A stretch of 64,000 nucleotides of DNA from Herminiimonas fonticola (GTDB taxonomy: Bacteria > Pseudomonadota > Gammaproteobacteria > Burkholderiales > Burkholderiaceae_D): contig NZ_PTLZ01000001.1 in the NCBI RefSeq assembly GCF_003293745.1, forward strand, positions 62,001 to 126,000. The letters run 5' to 3'. A program made the translations under genes and the position numbers. Numbering within the stretch: position 1 is the first letter of the stretch; each line of letters begins with the position of its first letter. Below are positions 44,835-54,189 of this stretch, in pieces. The notes under the pieces are model-generated. The model saw nothing but the letters and a program-made list of their open reading frames with translations, had not been told where the DNA came from and did no database searches.

Positions 44835-45854
44835 TTACTGCGGCGTCACATCGCAACGCGCATCGATCGCGGTGCTGCGTGTGTGCATGCCGAGCTTTTC
44901 CAGCAACTGTTGATCTGCGACCGCTTCCGGATTGCCGGTCGTCAGCAACTTGTCGCCGTAGAAAATCGAGTTCGCGCCAGCAACGAAGCACAACGCTTGA
45001 ATCGCTTCGCCCATTTCGCGGCGACCTGCGGACAAACGCACACGTGCTTTTGGCATCGTGATGCGCGCAACCGCGACGGTGCGAACGAATTCCAAAGGAT
45101 CGATAGGATCGGTGCCGTGCAAAGGCGTGCCTTCGACTTGCACCAGATTGTTGACCGGTACCGATTCAGGATACGGGTCCATATTGCACAATTGCGCGAT
45201 CAGGCCGGCGCGTTGCAAACGCGATTCGCCCATGCCGACGATACCGCCGCAGCAAACCTTGATGCCGGCGCCGCGCACGCGACCGAGTGTGTCGATACGG
45301 TTTTGGTAATCGCGGGTCGAGATCACGTTTGAATAAAATTCAGGTGCGGTGTCGAGATTGTGATTGTAGTAATCGAGGCCGGCGTTTTTCAATTTTTCAG
45401 CCTGGCCTTCGCCGAGCATGCCGAGTGTCGCGCAGGTTTCCATACCCATTGCTTTGACTTCGCGCACCATCTCTTCGACTTTTTCCAGATCGCGATCTTT
45501 TGGTTCACGCCATGCAGCACCCATGCAGAAGCGCGTCGCGCCATGCGATTTTGCTTCGCGTGCAGCAGCCAGTACTTCTTCCAGTGGCAGAATTTTTTGT
45601 GCGGTCACACCTGTGTCGTAACGCGCAGCTTGCGGGCAGTAGCCGCAATCTTCAGGGCAGCCGCCGGTTTTGATCGACAATAAGGTTGCCAATTCCACTT
45701 CCGTTGGATCGAAATTTTCACGGTGCACGGTTTGCGCACGGAACATCAATTCGTTGAATGGCAGATTGAACAAGGCGAGCACATCATCTACCGGCCATGC
45801 GGTCGGGACGATAGGAGCGACAGGCGCTTGGAAGGTTACTGGTTGCGACGACAT
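44835..45854 (-). CDS. bioB: Biotin synthase
   Basis: A 339-residue radical SAM enzyme inserting sulfur into dethiobiotin. The SAM cluster CxxxCxxC is in [18 protein letters not shown]. Other marks are [18 protein letters not shown] and [20 protein letters not shown]. The C terminus includes [12 protein letters not shown]. Last gene of bioA-F-D-B, 38 bases after bioD, with a terminator behind it. Confidence 0.98.
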   Translation of the reverse strand: MSSQPVTFQAPVAPIVPTAWPVDDVLALFNLPFNELMFRAQTVHRENFDPTEVELATLLSIKTGGCPEDCGYCPQAARYDTGVTAQKILPLEEVLAAAREAKSHGATRFCMGAAWREPKDRDLEKVEEMVREVKAMGMETCATLGMLGEGQAEKLKNAGLDYYNHNLDTAPEFYSNVISTRDYQNRIDTLGRVRGAGIKVCCGGIVGMGESRLQRAGLIAQLCNMDPYPESVPVNNLVQVEGTPLHGTDPIDPLEFVRTVAVARITMPKARVRLSAGRREMGEAIQALCFVAGANSIFYGDKLLTTGNPEAVADQQLLEKLGMHTRSTAIDARCDVTPQ

Positions 45855-45892
45855 AGAAAAAACTCCTGACTAAAATTCAAAGCTAGTGTTTG

Positions 45893-46618
45893 TCAGGCCG
45901 ACTTCGGCCAGCCAGGCAAACACGAAAAATCCAGAAAAGCAGCCGCTGCAGCAGGCAAGGGCGCAGACAAGCGCGGCACACAACCCAGCAACGGCGCAGA
46001 CAAACGAGCCGACAATGCAGCCACATTATCTTCGGCAAACGGCATGCCGGCATCGACGGTATTGGCGACCCAGCCCACCAGTTTCAGGCCGCGTGCGGCA
46101 ATCGCATCAGCAGTCAATAAAGCGTGATTCAGGCAACCGAGCCGCAGTCCGACCACCATTATGACCGGCAAAGCCAGTTGTTGGGCCAAATCTGCAGTAT
46201 CGGTGTCATCCGTCAGCGGTACGCGAAAACCGCCTACGCCTTCCACCACAACCGCATCCGCCATTTCAACAACTTGTGCATAACTGCTGCGAATATGCGC
46301 GATATCTATTGCAACATTCTCCAACTTCGCTGCAACGTGCGGCGCAGCGGCGGCTTTAAACAGGTAGGGAACCGCCAAATTCCTTGGCAAAACGACATTT
46401 GCAGCCTGCGCCAAAGCGTCAGCGTCGTCATTGTGCCAGACCTCACCCTCGGCTGTCTGAATCGGATGCGCGCCGGCCGCCACGGATTTGATCGCCGCTG
46501 CCTTGACTCCGGCTTGTACCAGCGCATGCAGGATCGCGGTCGAAATCAGCGTTTTGCCGATTTCGGTATCGGTACCGGTTACGAAACAACTGAAAGACGC
46601 TGTCACAGTTTTGCTCAC
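45893..46618 (-). CDS. bioD: Dethiobiotin synthetase
   Basis: A 241-residue ATP-dependent carboxylase that closes the ureido ring of dethiobiotin. The P-loop-like FVTGTDTEIGKTLISTAILH, then VVEGVGGFRVPLTDDTDTAD, fits BioD. It starts with GTG one base after the bioF stop. The 25 C-terminal residues are Ala/Pro-rich (LSAPLPAAAAAFLDF) and less conserved. Confidence 0.93.
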   Translation of the reverse strand: MSKTVTASFSCFVTGTDTEIGKTLISTAILHALVQAGVKAAAIKSVAAGAHPIQTAEGEVWHNDDADALAQAANVVLPRNLAVPYLFKAAAAPHVAAKLENVAIDIAHIRSSYAQVVEMADAVVVEGVGGFRVPLTDDTDTADLAQQLALPVIMVVGLRLGCLNHALLTADAIAARGLKLVGWVANTVDAGMPFAEDNVAALSARLSAPLLGCVPRLSAPLPAAAAAFLDFSCLPGWPKSA

Positions 46619-46619
46619 G

Positions 46620-47804
46620 TCATGCTCCTTTTTCTAATTGCTGCAATACATCGACCAGTTGCACGACATCGTCGGCAGTATGTGCCGCCGACAAGGTCAC
46701 GCGCAAACGCGCAGTACCGGCCGGCACGGTCGGCGGACGTATCGCCGGTACCCAGATGCCGCGCTCGTATAAATTTGCTGCAACCTGCATCGCCACATCG
46801 TTCGCGCCGATCACGACCGGTTGTATCGCGGTGCTGGATTCCATCGCCTGCCACTTGCTCAACTGCAAAGTCTCTTGCCATTGCACGATCAGGTTTTGCA
46901 ATTGCGCGCGGCGTTCTGCGCCTTCCGCACCTTCGATGATATCCAGGCTGGTCAGCAAGGCATGCGCGACAGCAGGCGGCGCAGCGGTTGTATAAATATA
47001 CGGACGCGCACGTTGCACCATCCATTCGATCACGCTGGCGTGCGCCGCGACGAAGGCGCCGGCGACACCTGCAGCCTTGCCCAGCGTGCCCATGTAAACC
47101 AGATTTGGCGAACGCAGATTGAAATGCTCCAGCACACCACGACCATGCGCGCCCAGCACGCCAAAGCCATGCGCATCGTCAACCACCAGCCACGCATCGT
47201 GCTGTTCGCACAAAGCCAGCAAACGCGGCAAATCAGCCAGATCGCCATCCATGCTGAACACGCTGTCCGTCACCACCATCTTTTTTGCGGCGGTGCTGGC
47301 GGCGAGCAGGGCAGATAATTTTTCTATATCGCCGTGCGGATAAACCTGCACATTCGCCCGCGACAGACGCGCACCATCGATCAGCGATGCGTGATTCAAG
47401 GATTCGGAAAACAGATCGGCATCGCTACCGGCCAGCGCACTCAGCATTGCCAGGTTCGCCATGTAACCGGTGCAAAAATACAGCGCACGTGCATTGTCGA
47501 TTTGCGGCGCGACAAACTCGGCGAGTCGTTCTTCCAGTTGTGCATGCGCACGCGAGTGACCACTAATCAAATGCGATGCGCCACTGCCTGCGCCATAGAG
47601 TTCGGCACCTTGCTGCAAGGCTTCGACAATCTGGGGATGCGCAGCCAAACCCAAGTAATCATTACTGCAAAATGCCAGCATGGAACGACCATCGACTTGC
47701 ACACGCGGCGTGGATGGCGATTCAGTGATGCGACGACGACGACGCAAGCTTTGCGCGTCAATTTGCGCGAGCTGCGCATCCAGTGCCGCGATCAACTTGC
47801 TCAT
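46620..47804 (-). CDS. bioF: 8-amino-7-oxononanoate synthase
   Basis: A 394-residue PLP-dependent enzyme joining pimeloyl thioester and alanine. Motifs are [60 protein letters not shown] and a lysine in [18 protein letters not shown]. Start overlaps the bioA stop (ATGA). Confidence 0.97.
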   Translation of the reverse strand: MSKLIAALDAQLAQIDAQSLRRRRRITESPSTPRVQVDGRSMLAFCSNDYLGLAAHPQIVEALQQGAELYGAGSGASHLISGHSRAHAQLEERLAEFVAPQIDNARALYFCTGYMANLAMLSALAGSDADLFSESLNHASLIDGARLSRANVQVYPHGDIEKLSALLAASTAAKKMVVTDSVFSMDGDLADLPRLLALCEQHDAWLVVDDAHGFGVLGAHGRGVLEHFNLRSPNLVYMGTLGKAAGVAGAFVAAHASVIEWMVQRARPYIYTTAAPPAVAHALLTSLDIIEGAEGAERRAQLQNLIVQWQETLQLSKWQAMESSTAIQPVVIGANDVAMQVAANLYERGIWVPAIRPPTVPAGTARLRVTLSAAHTADDVVQLVDVLQQLEKGA

Positions 47805-49147
47805 GCGGACATCACTTTTGCAAAAACGGTTTGCACACGCGAGGCAAGGCCTTCGATTTCTTCGCCACTCAAAATATACGGCGGCATCAGATAGACCGTG
47901 TTGCCGATAGGGCGCAACAACAATTCATGCTCCAGCGCCGTCGAGAAGAAGCGCTGCGAGAAAGTCGCTGCTGCTTGCGGACTGTCGATCACCGCATCGA
48001 AGGCCCAGATCATGCCGCGATGACGGAAGTTCGTGACTTGCTCATGCATCGCCAGTGGCGCGAGCGCCGTGCTCAAATGCGCAGCGCACGCACGATTATT
48101 CAAAATGACATCGTCTTCTTCAAAGATCGCCAGCGTCGCCAAGGCCGCACGACATGCGAGTGGATTGCCGGTGTAGGAATGCGAATGCAAGAAGCCGCGC
48201 TTCACGTCGACGTCATAAAAGGATTGATAAATCTCGTCGCGCGTCATCACCAAGGACAAAGGCAGATAACCGCCGCTGATGCCTTTGGACAAACACAAGA
48301 AGTCCGGCCAGATCGCTGCCTGTTCACACGCGAAGAAAGTCCCGGTGCGACCGCAACCAACTGCGATCTCATCCGCGATCATGTGGATTTGATATTTATC
48401 GCACAGCAGGCGCACTTCCTGCAGATACGCAGGATCGTGCATCGCCATGCCGGTTGCACATTGCACCAATGGTTCGATGATGATGGCGGCGATGTGTGGC
48501 GCACGCTCCTGCAATAATTTTTCCAGATCCTGCGCCGCGCGACGCGCGACATCGGCAGCGGATTCCCCCGGCTCGGCGACACGCGCATCCGGGCTTGCGA
48601 CCACGTGCGCATGCTGCAACAGAGAATCGTAGGCATCGCGGAAGATGGCGACATCGGTTACACCGAGCGCGCCTATGGTTTCGCCGTGATAGCTACCCTT
48701 CAGGCAAACGAATTCGCGCTTGGCGGTTTTACCTTGATTGCGCCATGCGTGGAAGCTCATCTTCAACGCGATCTCTACCGCCGATGCGCCATCCGATGCG
48801 TAGAAGCAGTGACCGAGTACATGACCAGTGCGCGCCGCCAGCTGTTCCGACAATTGCACTACCGGCTCATGGGTAAAACCGGCCAGCATCGCGTGCTCCA
48901 GCAAATCGAGTTGCGACTTCAGCGCGCTATTGATGCGCGGATTGGCGTGGCCGAACAGATTGACCCACCATGAACTGATCGCATCCAGATAGCGATCGCC
49001 ATTGACGTCGTACAGCCACGCGCCACGGCCGTGACTGACGGGGATCAGCGGCAGCGTTTCGTGATGCTGCATCTGCGTGCACGGATGCCAAACGCTGCGC
49101 AGGCTGCGCGTCACCAGATCGTTTTGTGTGCCAGGTATGTGATTCAT
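47801..49147 (-). CDS. bioA: Adenosylmethionine-8-amino-7-oxononanoate aminotransferase
   Basis: A 448-residue class III aminotransferase making 7,8-diaminononanoate. Motifs are [96 protein letters not shown] and the PLP lysine in [20 protein letters not shown]. The frame continues 15 codons upstream; the ATG at 49147 ([10 protein letters not shown]) is preferred. First gene of the operon. No bioC or bioH is seen, so pimeloyl synthesis must be encoded elsewhere. No BirA operator was recognised. Confidence 0.96.
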   Translation of the reverse strand: MNHIPGTQNDLVTRSLRSVWHPCTQMQHHETLPLIPVSHGRGAWLYDVNGDRYLDAISSWWVNLFGHANPRINSALKSQLDLLEHAMLAGFTHEPVVQLSEQLAARTGHVLGHCFYASDGASAVEIALKMSFHAWRNQGKTAKREFVCLKGSYHGETIGALGVTDVAIFRDAYDSLLQHAHVVASPDARVAEPGESAADVARRAAQDLEKLLQERAPHIAAIIIEPLVQCATGMAMHDPAYLQEVRLLCDKYQIHMIADEIAVGCGRTGTFFACEQAAIWPDFLCLSKGISGGYLPLSLVMTRDEIYQSFYDVDVKRGFLHSHSYTGNPLACRAALATLAIFEEDDVILNNRACAAHLSTALAPLAMHEQVTNFRHRGMIWAFDAVIDSPQAAATFSQRFFSTALEHELLLRPIGNTVYLMPPYILSGEEIEGLASRVQTVFAKVMSA

Positions 49148-49204
49148 TTTTCCAAGCTCGCTCGTATTCTTGCCATGCGCTTGCCAGTGCAAACGCAGGT
49201 CAAC

Positions 49205-49612
49205 TTATTCGGGAAACACGCCGTCTATATAAAACCAGCGGCCATCTTCTTTGACGAAGCGGCTGATCTCATGCAAGCGCTGCGCGCGGCCGCCGCTTTT
49301 TGAGCGCGCGACAAATTCCACCGTCGCTTCGCTTTCGCCCGGCACAAACTTCTTCACTTCCAGCCCCAGCCATTTGGTCGCTGCATCATGCGCAAAATCA
49401 GTCAAAGGCGGGCGCGTAGACGCGTGCCATGTGGAATGCACGTAATGCATCAAGCCCAACACATAGGCGCTGTAACGCGAACGCATCAATGCTTCGGCAT
49501 TCGATGCATCTGCGCCATCGTGGAAAGGCTTGCAGCATTGTGCGTAACTGTCTTTGCCGCCGTGATTGCCGCAAGGGCAGGCGGCGCTCGCCGCCGAATT
49601 TGGTTTTGCCAT
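49205..49612 (-). CDS. YchJ family SEC-C motif protein
   Basis: A 135-residue protein. An N-terminal zinc-binding SEC-C-like motif, ACPCGNHGGKDSYAQCCKPF, is followed by the YchJ domain (RSRYSAYVLGLMHYVHSTWH, PGESEATVEFVARSKSGGRA). The ATG at 49612 begins MAKPNSAASAACPCG; the frame extends 10 codons further without support. Function unknown; it lies 57 bases behind bioA in the minus direction (upstream side), so it is probably transcribed separately or read through into bioA. Confidence 0.88.
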   Translation of the reverse strand: MAKPNSAASAACPCGNHGGKDSYAQCCKPFHDGADASNAEALMRSRYSAYVLGLMHYVHSTWHASTRPPLTDFAHDAATKWLGLEVKKFVPGESEATVEFVARSKSGGRAQRLHEISRFVKEDGRWFYIDGVFPE

Positions 49613-49775
49613 ACTTTCTTTGCCTGCCGCTACCCTTTGCAATCTCAGTACGCGACGCTAATGCACCGTTTAAAATGGCGCAGGATATTCACAATGCGTT
49701 CCAACGCAGTCCAGGAAGCTATTGTAGGCGCGCCTGACTGGAATGTGAACCGTATTACCCCACCGCGAGACCTTG

Positions 49776-50840
49776 ATGAATCTGCTTGAAGCCCAGCTGA
49801 ACTACCCTTTTGACGACACCTTGCCCGACGTTGGCAGCACGTTCGAGGTCGCACCCGGCATCAAGTGGCTGCGCATGGGTTTGCCGTTTGCGCTCAATCA
49901 CATCAATCTGTGGCTGTTGAAAGATACCGTCAAAGGTGAAAACGGCCCGATCACAGGCTGGACCATCGTCGATTGCGGCATCGCCAACGATGCCACGCGC
50001 GAAGCATGGGAAAAGATTTTCGCCACGCAACTGGAAGGCCTGCCCGTCGTGCGCGTCATCTGCACGCATTGCCATCCCGATCACGTCGGCCTCGCCGACT
50101 GGATCTGCAGCCGCTGGAATGTACCGCTTTGGATGACGACCGGCGAATATACCTTTGCACGCATGATGTCGGCCGCCTTGCCGGGTTCGGACGGTACAGC
50201 TATGTTCCCCTTCTTCAAACTGCACGGCCTCGCCGATCCGCAAATGCTGCAAGAGCTGGAAGGTCGCCGCAGCTATTACCCTACACTGGTACCAAGCGTG
50301 CCACTGACTTACGTTCGCATACACGACACGCAAAACTTCCGCAGAGGCGCACACACATGGCGCGTCATTACCGGCTTCGGCCACGCACCCGAACATGCAT
50401 CGCTGTATTGCGAAGAATTGAATCTGCTGATCTCCGGCGACATGGTCTTGCCGCGCATCTCGACCAATGTCTCGGTCTTTGCAATAGAGCCGGAATCGAA
50501 TCCGGTACAGCAATTTCTCGATTCATTATTGAAGTACAAGGATTTGCCGGACGACACGCTGATACTGCCATCACACGGCAAACCTTTCCGTGGTTTGCAC
50601 ACACGCATACAACAGTATGTCGATCATCACGCCGCGCGCCTGCAGGAAGTACTGGATGCCTGCGTCACGCCACAATCGGCAGCAGACATCGTGCCCATCA
50701 TGTTTGTGCGCAAGCTGGATTCACATCAGTTGAGTTTTGCGCTGGGGGAAGCATTGGCGCATTTGCACAAGCTCTGGTTTGATGGAATCTTGAAGCGCGA
50801 AATTTTTTCCGATGGCACGATCAGATTTAAAACTTATTGA
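49776..50840 (+). CDS. MBL-fold metallo-hydrolase
   Basis: A 354-residue metallo-beta-lactamase-fold hydrolase. Metal motif HxHxDH appears as CTHCHPDHVGLADW; further ligands are in TGFGHAPEHASLYCEELNLL, ISGDMVLPRIS and ILPSHGKPFRGLHTR. The C terminus is a helical lid ending LHKLWFDGILKREIFSDGTI. It is related to glyoxalase II-type hydrolases but no substrate can be named. ATG at 49776; the TTG immediately before it is ignored. A decayed second copy of its last 28 codons lies about 1.1 kb downstream. Confidence 0.9.
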   Translation: MNLLEAQLNYPFDDTLPDVGSTFEVAPGIKWLRMGLPFALNHINLWLLKDTVKGENGPITGWTIVDCGIANDATREAWEKIFATQLEGLPVVRVICTHCHPDHVGLADWICSRWNVPLWMTTGEYTFARMMSAALPGSDGTAMFPFFKLHGLADPQMLQELEGRRSYYPTLVPSVPLTYVRIHDTQNFRRGAHTWRVITGFGHAPEHASLYCEELNLLISGDMVLPRISTNVSVFAIEPESNPVQQFLDSLLKYKDLPDDTLILPSHGKPFRGLHTRIQQYVDHHAARLQEVLDACVTPQSAADIVPIMFVRKLDSHQLSFALGEALAHLHKLWFDGILKREIFSDGTIRFKTY

Positions 50841-50854
50841 TCACGCTTGAGAAT

Positions 50855-50887
50855 AAAAAAAGCGCCATTGCAAATGGCGCTTTTTTC
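50855..50887. terminator. Bidirectional terminator after the MBL gene
   Basis: AGCGCCATT (50861-50869) pairs with AATGGCGCT (50873-50881) with a 3-base loop, flanked by A6 and T6. Serves the MBL gene and the facing SDR gene. Confidence 0.9.
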
Positions 50888-50948
50888 AAAAACTTAAACA
50901 TTCCACAATCGATTTCTGCTTCGACTAGACAGCAATGATCGTGATCGC

Positions 50949-51734
50949 TTAAAAAGCCGAGAGCACGACACCACCATCCACACGCAATGCCGCACCGTTA
51001 GTAGCCGACGACGCCTCGGAAGAAATATAGACCACCATATTGGCGACTTCTTCCGGCGTCGTGAAACGTTTGATCAACGATGTAGGACGGACTTTCTCGA
51101 AGAACTCCTTCTCGAACGCCTCAATCGAATCGCCGGATAGTTTTTGAACAAAATCGGATACGCCTTCCGATTTCGTCGGGCCGGGCAACACCGAATTCAC
51201 TGTCACGCCAGTTCCGGCGCAATGCTCTGCCAAGCCACGCGCAAGACTGATCTGCGCACTCTTGGTCACACCGTAATGAATCATCTCCAGCGGGATCTGT
51301 ATGCCGCTCTCACTACTGATAAAGACCACGCGCCCCCAGTTCTTTTTCTTCATGCCGGCAAGATAAGCACGCGACAGACGCACACCGGACATGACGTTGA
51401 CGTCAAAGAAACGTTGCCAATCTTCATCCGGAATTTCTTCAAACGATTTGGGATCGAAGATACCGAGATTGTTGATCAACACATCGACCGCGGGATACGC
51501 AGCAACCAATGCATCAATCTGGCGCGGATCGGAAAGATCACCCGCAAAGCCGAAGACCTGTGCGTTCGGGACAGCCTTGCGCAAGGTGTCCAATGCGGCA
51601 TCAACCGATTGTTGTGAACGGCCATTGATAATCACCTGCGCGCCTTCACGCGCCAGCCCCGTCGCGATGGCAAAGCCAATGCCTTTGGTTGAACCGGATA
51701 CCAAAGCCAGTTTATTCTTCAAGCCTAAATCCAT
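50949..51734 (-). CDS. SDR family oxidoreductase
   Basis: A 261-residue NAD(P)-dependent short-chain dehydrogenase. Cofactor loop ALVSGSTKGIGFAIATGLAR, NLGI motif (VLINNLGIFDPK), and catalytic Ser-Tyr-Lys in VVFISSESGIQIPLEMIHYG followed by VTKSAQISLARGL. The C-terminal SSATNGAALRVDGGVVLSAF is typical. Substrate unknown. The ATG at 51734 starts MDLGLKNKLALV; the frame's 19 upstream codons lack support. Confidence 0.9.
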   Translation of the reverse strand: MDLGLKNKLALVSGSTKGIGFAIATGLAREGAQVIINGRSQQSVDAALDTLRKAVPNAQVFGFAGDLSDPRQIDALVAAYPAVDVLINNLGIFDPKSFEEIPDEDWQRFFDVNVMSGVRLSRAYLAGMKKKNWGRVVFISSESGIQIPLEMIHYGVTKSAQISLARGLAEHCAGTGVTVNSVLPGPTKSEGVSDFVQKLSGDSIEAFEKEFFEKVRPTSLIKRFTTPEEVANMVVYISSEASSATNGAALRVDGGVVLSAF

Positions 51735-51931
51735 GATGTTTTCTCCAGTTGATTGACGCAGTGATGTGGTGCAGTCTACGACAACAAGCAATTCGGCGCT
51801 GGTGCCGGCTGTGCATTCTAGATTTCCAGGTCACATGCAATGGCGTACGCATTTTTTGCCACGGCATCAACAATTTCTCGGTGTAAGCTGTTGATCCTGA
51901 ATGGAAGAATTATTCGCTGGATTACATATAC
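51735..51931. other. Intergenic region between SDR and MBL remnant
   Basis: About 200 bases. Contains the SDR gene's promoter region on the minus strand; no confident promoter elements or gene seen. Confidence 0.35.
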
Positions 51932-52018
51932 GCCGCACATTTGCATAAGCTTTGGTTTGATGGGGTGCTGAATCGGCTTATTGGTAGGGACGGAGTAATT
52001 AGGTTTCAAACGTATTAA
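51932..52018 (+). pseudogene. Decayed 3' fragment of an MBL-fold hydrolase gene
   Basis: The frame AAHLHKLWFDGVLNRLIGRD, continuing GVIRFQTY and a stop, is a close match to the C terminus of the MBL gene ending at 50840 (AHLHKLWFDGILKREIFSDG, TIRFKTY). Only about 28 codons remain; upstream in-frame codons show no further match to that protein and there is no start. This is the 3' remnant of a paralogous copy. It lies directly before the accessory gene at 52080. Confidence 0.8.
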
Positions 52019-52079
52019 GTTAATAAGTATTAATGCGCATGAATTTAACTCAAAGCTAAAAATTTAGGATATCTCGCGA

Positions 52080-52982
52080 ATGACTACCGAACCAACAAAT
52101 GCGCTTGCTAAACTCACGCATAATTTAACTACAGATGCCTCTCAACAAAAATTTATTTTAATGAAAGATTTTCTCGAACATACAGCTCCGGGAAAATTTG
52201 AAACCATAAGTTATCGGAGTTCAGCATATGGCCAAGACACTAGGCGAGTAGTTGCTCTCCCCCCTATAGAATTACACTGTGATACCTGCGAAAAACTGAC
52301 GAATTACGAGCATCATTCAAATCAGTGCGATTTCATAGGCAAGCGTTCAGATAAGTTTATTACCTATACCTGTCGCAATTGCAAAAAAGCCTCAGTGACA
52401 TATGCGATTCAATTCATCGTCGAAAACGAGTCGCTTACGCACATTCAGAAGTATGGGCAAAACCCAGCTTTTGGCCCGAGAACGCCAAAGAAATTTCTCG
52501 CAGCTTTGGGGAAAGAAGCTGATCTTTTTCTGAAAGGGCGCCGAGCTGAGAATCAAGCACTAGGAATTGCTGCATATGCTTATTATCGGCGTGTACTTGA
52601 TGCGAAAAAGGACTTGCTATTTGATAAGGTAATCGCCGCTGCAAATGAGCTTGGTGCAGAACCTGCACTAATTCAAGAACTGACAACGGCTAAGAAAGCC
52701 ACTCGATTCACAGAGGCCACTCGAACATTACGAAGTGCTATGCCTCGATCATTGTTAATCAATGGTGAGAACCCTTTGACTTTGCTTCACGACGCTCTTA
52801 GTGATGGATTACACAATCAAACTGATGTTCAATGCCTTGAAGCAGCAGGTAATGTCAGAGTCGTGCTTATACATTTTATTGAGCAACTCGATTTAGCACT
52901 TCAAAAAGATCAAGCCGTTTCAATTGCCGCAGCAGCAATTAAACGTCAAAAAAATAAACTTGAAAAACCGGAAGAACAATGA
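52080..52982 (+). CDS. Accessory protein with zinc ribbon and DUF4145/HEPN-like helical domain
   Basis: A 300-residue soluble protein. After about 60 residues comes a four-cysteine zinc ribbon: LHCDTCEKLTNYEHHSNQCD and ITYTCRNCKKASVTYAIQF. A helical part (about 150-280) with NQALGIAAYAYYRRVLDAKK, LHDALSDGLHNQTDVQCLEA resembles DUF4145-type proteins, which belong to or resemble the HEPN group. A charged C terminus ends QKNKLEKPEEQ. Codon use is visibly AT-richer than neighbours (many TTA, AAT, GAT), suggesting transfer. No neighbouring partner gene is intact. No RxxxxH HEPN nuclease motif is certain. Function unknown; defence or regulatory role is only a possibility. Confidence 0.72.
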   Translation: MTTEPTNALAKLTHNLTTDASQQKFILMKDFLEHTAPGKFETISYRSSAYGQDTRRVVALPPIELHCDTCEKLTNYEHHSNQCDFIGKRSDKFITYTCRNCKKASVTYAIQFIVENESLTHIQKYGQNPAFGPRTPKKFLAALGKEADLFLKGRRAENQALGIAAYAYYRRVLDAKKDLLFDKVIAAANELGAEPALIQELTTAKKATRFTEATRTLRSAMPRSLLINGENPLTLLHDALSDGLHNQTDVQCLEAAGNVRVVLIHFIEQLDLALQKDQAVSIAAAAIKRQKNKLEKPEEQ

Positions 52983-53029
52983 GCACAGAAGAGCTCCCCT
53001 CTATAGCGATCAGCCGATACTTGTAACTC

Positions 53030-53285
53030 ATCACTATTCCGAGGCATGTTTTTAAAATCCGCTCTGACGCTGCCGATTTTTGCGGTGCGTGAAATGGATA
53101 AGAAATGAAAACTGTCTGAGCGCAGCGAGTTTTTTCATTTCCCATTTCAGGTGCTGCAAAATCGGGAACCCGAAGGGCAGCGGCTTCGCGGTCGCCTTCT
53201 TTTGCTTACTTTTCTTGGCGAAGCAAGAAAAGTGAGTAGCCGCCGGGCTACCCCCGGCAACTCACCACGAAGAACAACCCGAACA
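53030..53285. repeat. Repeat-like intergenic element with nested hairpins
   Basis: Non-coding stretch with the phrases CTGTCTGAGCGCAGCGAG and GTCGCCTTCTTTTGCTTAC, which I recognise as resembling sequence scattered through beta- and gammaproteobacterial genomes. It has strong dyads: ACTTTTCTTG (53208-53217)/CAAGAAAAGT (53224-53233) and GCCGGG (53242-53247)/CCCGGC (53253-53258). No other copy exists in this window, so its repeated nature is from memory of such elements and needs a genome search. Confidence 0.55.
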
Positions 53286-53287
53286 AA

Positions 53288-54073
53288 TCAAAGATCCCGC
53301 TTCTTCCGCGGCGCATTAGCAAACAAAAAGTCATACAGCCAATTCGGCAGCAACCTCAACACCTTAGCCACCACTCCCATCTGCCAAGGAATCACCCGAT
53401 AACTGCAACCAGCGTCAATAGTCGCAACCGCCCGCTCCGCAAACTTCTCCCCCGGCAGCAAAAACGGCATCGCATAATCATTCACCTGCGTCATAGGCGT
53501 ATCGATATAGCCAGGCGCAATCGTCACAACCTTGATGCCGTCCTTTTTCAATTCCACACGCAGCGATTCGCAATAGGTCATGACTGCAGCTTTGGATGCG
53601 CTGTAGGCGCCTGCACCCGGCAAACCGCGTATGCCGGCGACGCTGCCTATGCCAACTAAGCGAGCGTCAGTTCGCCCCGCTGCGGCTTGCGCCTTCATGG
53701 TCGCGATGAAGGGTGCAAAGGTAGCGACGGTTGCGGTGACGTTGGTGGCGAAAATTTGTTCGAAGACTTGCAGGTCCTCTGCATATTCAGTCAGCGTGCC
53801 GCGCGAGATGCCAGCGTTGGCGATGACGATGTCTATCCCTTGTGCGACAGCGATGAAGTCGGCGGCGGCAGTGGCAAGTGCGGCACTGTCGTTGACGTCG
53901 AGTGCATAGACGCGATGGCGTTCTGCGTTAGGCAAGCTGGCGACGAGTTCATGCAATACTTCGCCGCGTCGTGCGACGAGACCCAATGTTGCACCTTCGC
54001 TCGCGTACTGACGCGCGAGTGCTGCGCCCAGGCCGCTGGATGCGCCGGTGATGAAGACTCGTTTTGCTTGCAT
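53288..54073 (-). CDS. SDR family NAD(P)-dependent oxidoreductase
   Basis: A 261-residue short-chain dehydrogenase. Cofactor loop RVFITGASSGLGAALARQYA, NAG motif (VIANAGISRGTLTE), catalytic Ser and Tyr-x-x-x-Lys in GIGSVAGIRGLPGAGAYSAS and SKAAVMTYCESLRVELKKDG. The C-terminal tail has membrane character followed by arginine/lysine (LRLLPNWLYDFLFANAPRKK), so it may be membrane-associated. Substrate unknown. ATG at 54073; upstream 7 codons not supported. Confidence 0.9.
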   Translation of the reverse strand: MQAKRVFITGASSGLGAALARQYASEGATLGLVARRGEVLHELVASLPNAERHRVYALDVNDSAALATAAADFIAVAQGIDIVIANAGISRGTLTEYAEDLQVFEQIFATNVTATVATFAPFIATMKAQAAAGRTDARLVGIGSVAGIRGLPGAGAYSASKAAVMTYCESLRVELKKDGIKVVTIAPGYIDTPMTQVNDYAMPFLLPGEKFAERAVATIDAGCSYRVIPWQMGVVAKVLRLLPNWLYDFLFANAPRKKRDL

Positions 54074-54100
54074 GGCAACTCCAATCATTTCCAAACCAAA

Positions 54101-54140
54101 TAAAAAGTCCGCCCTCTTGCGAGTTGCGGACTTCTTTTTT
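54101..54140 (-). terminator. Terminator of the argS-SPOR-dsbA operon
   Basis: AAGTCCGC (54105-54112) pairs with GCGGACTT (54126-54133), followed on the minus strand by TTTTTATTT. It lies about 60 bases after the dsbA stop and before the SDR gene. Confidence 0.8.
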
Positions 54141-54189
54141 ACTTGACTGCTGAAAAATTCAGCAATGGCATTTATTTAAATACGACGAA

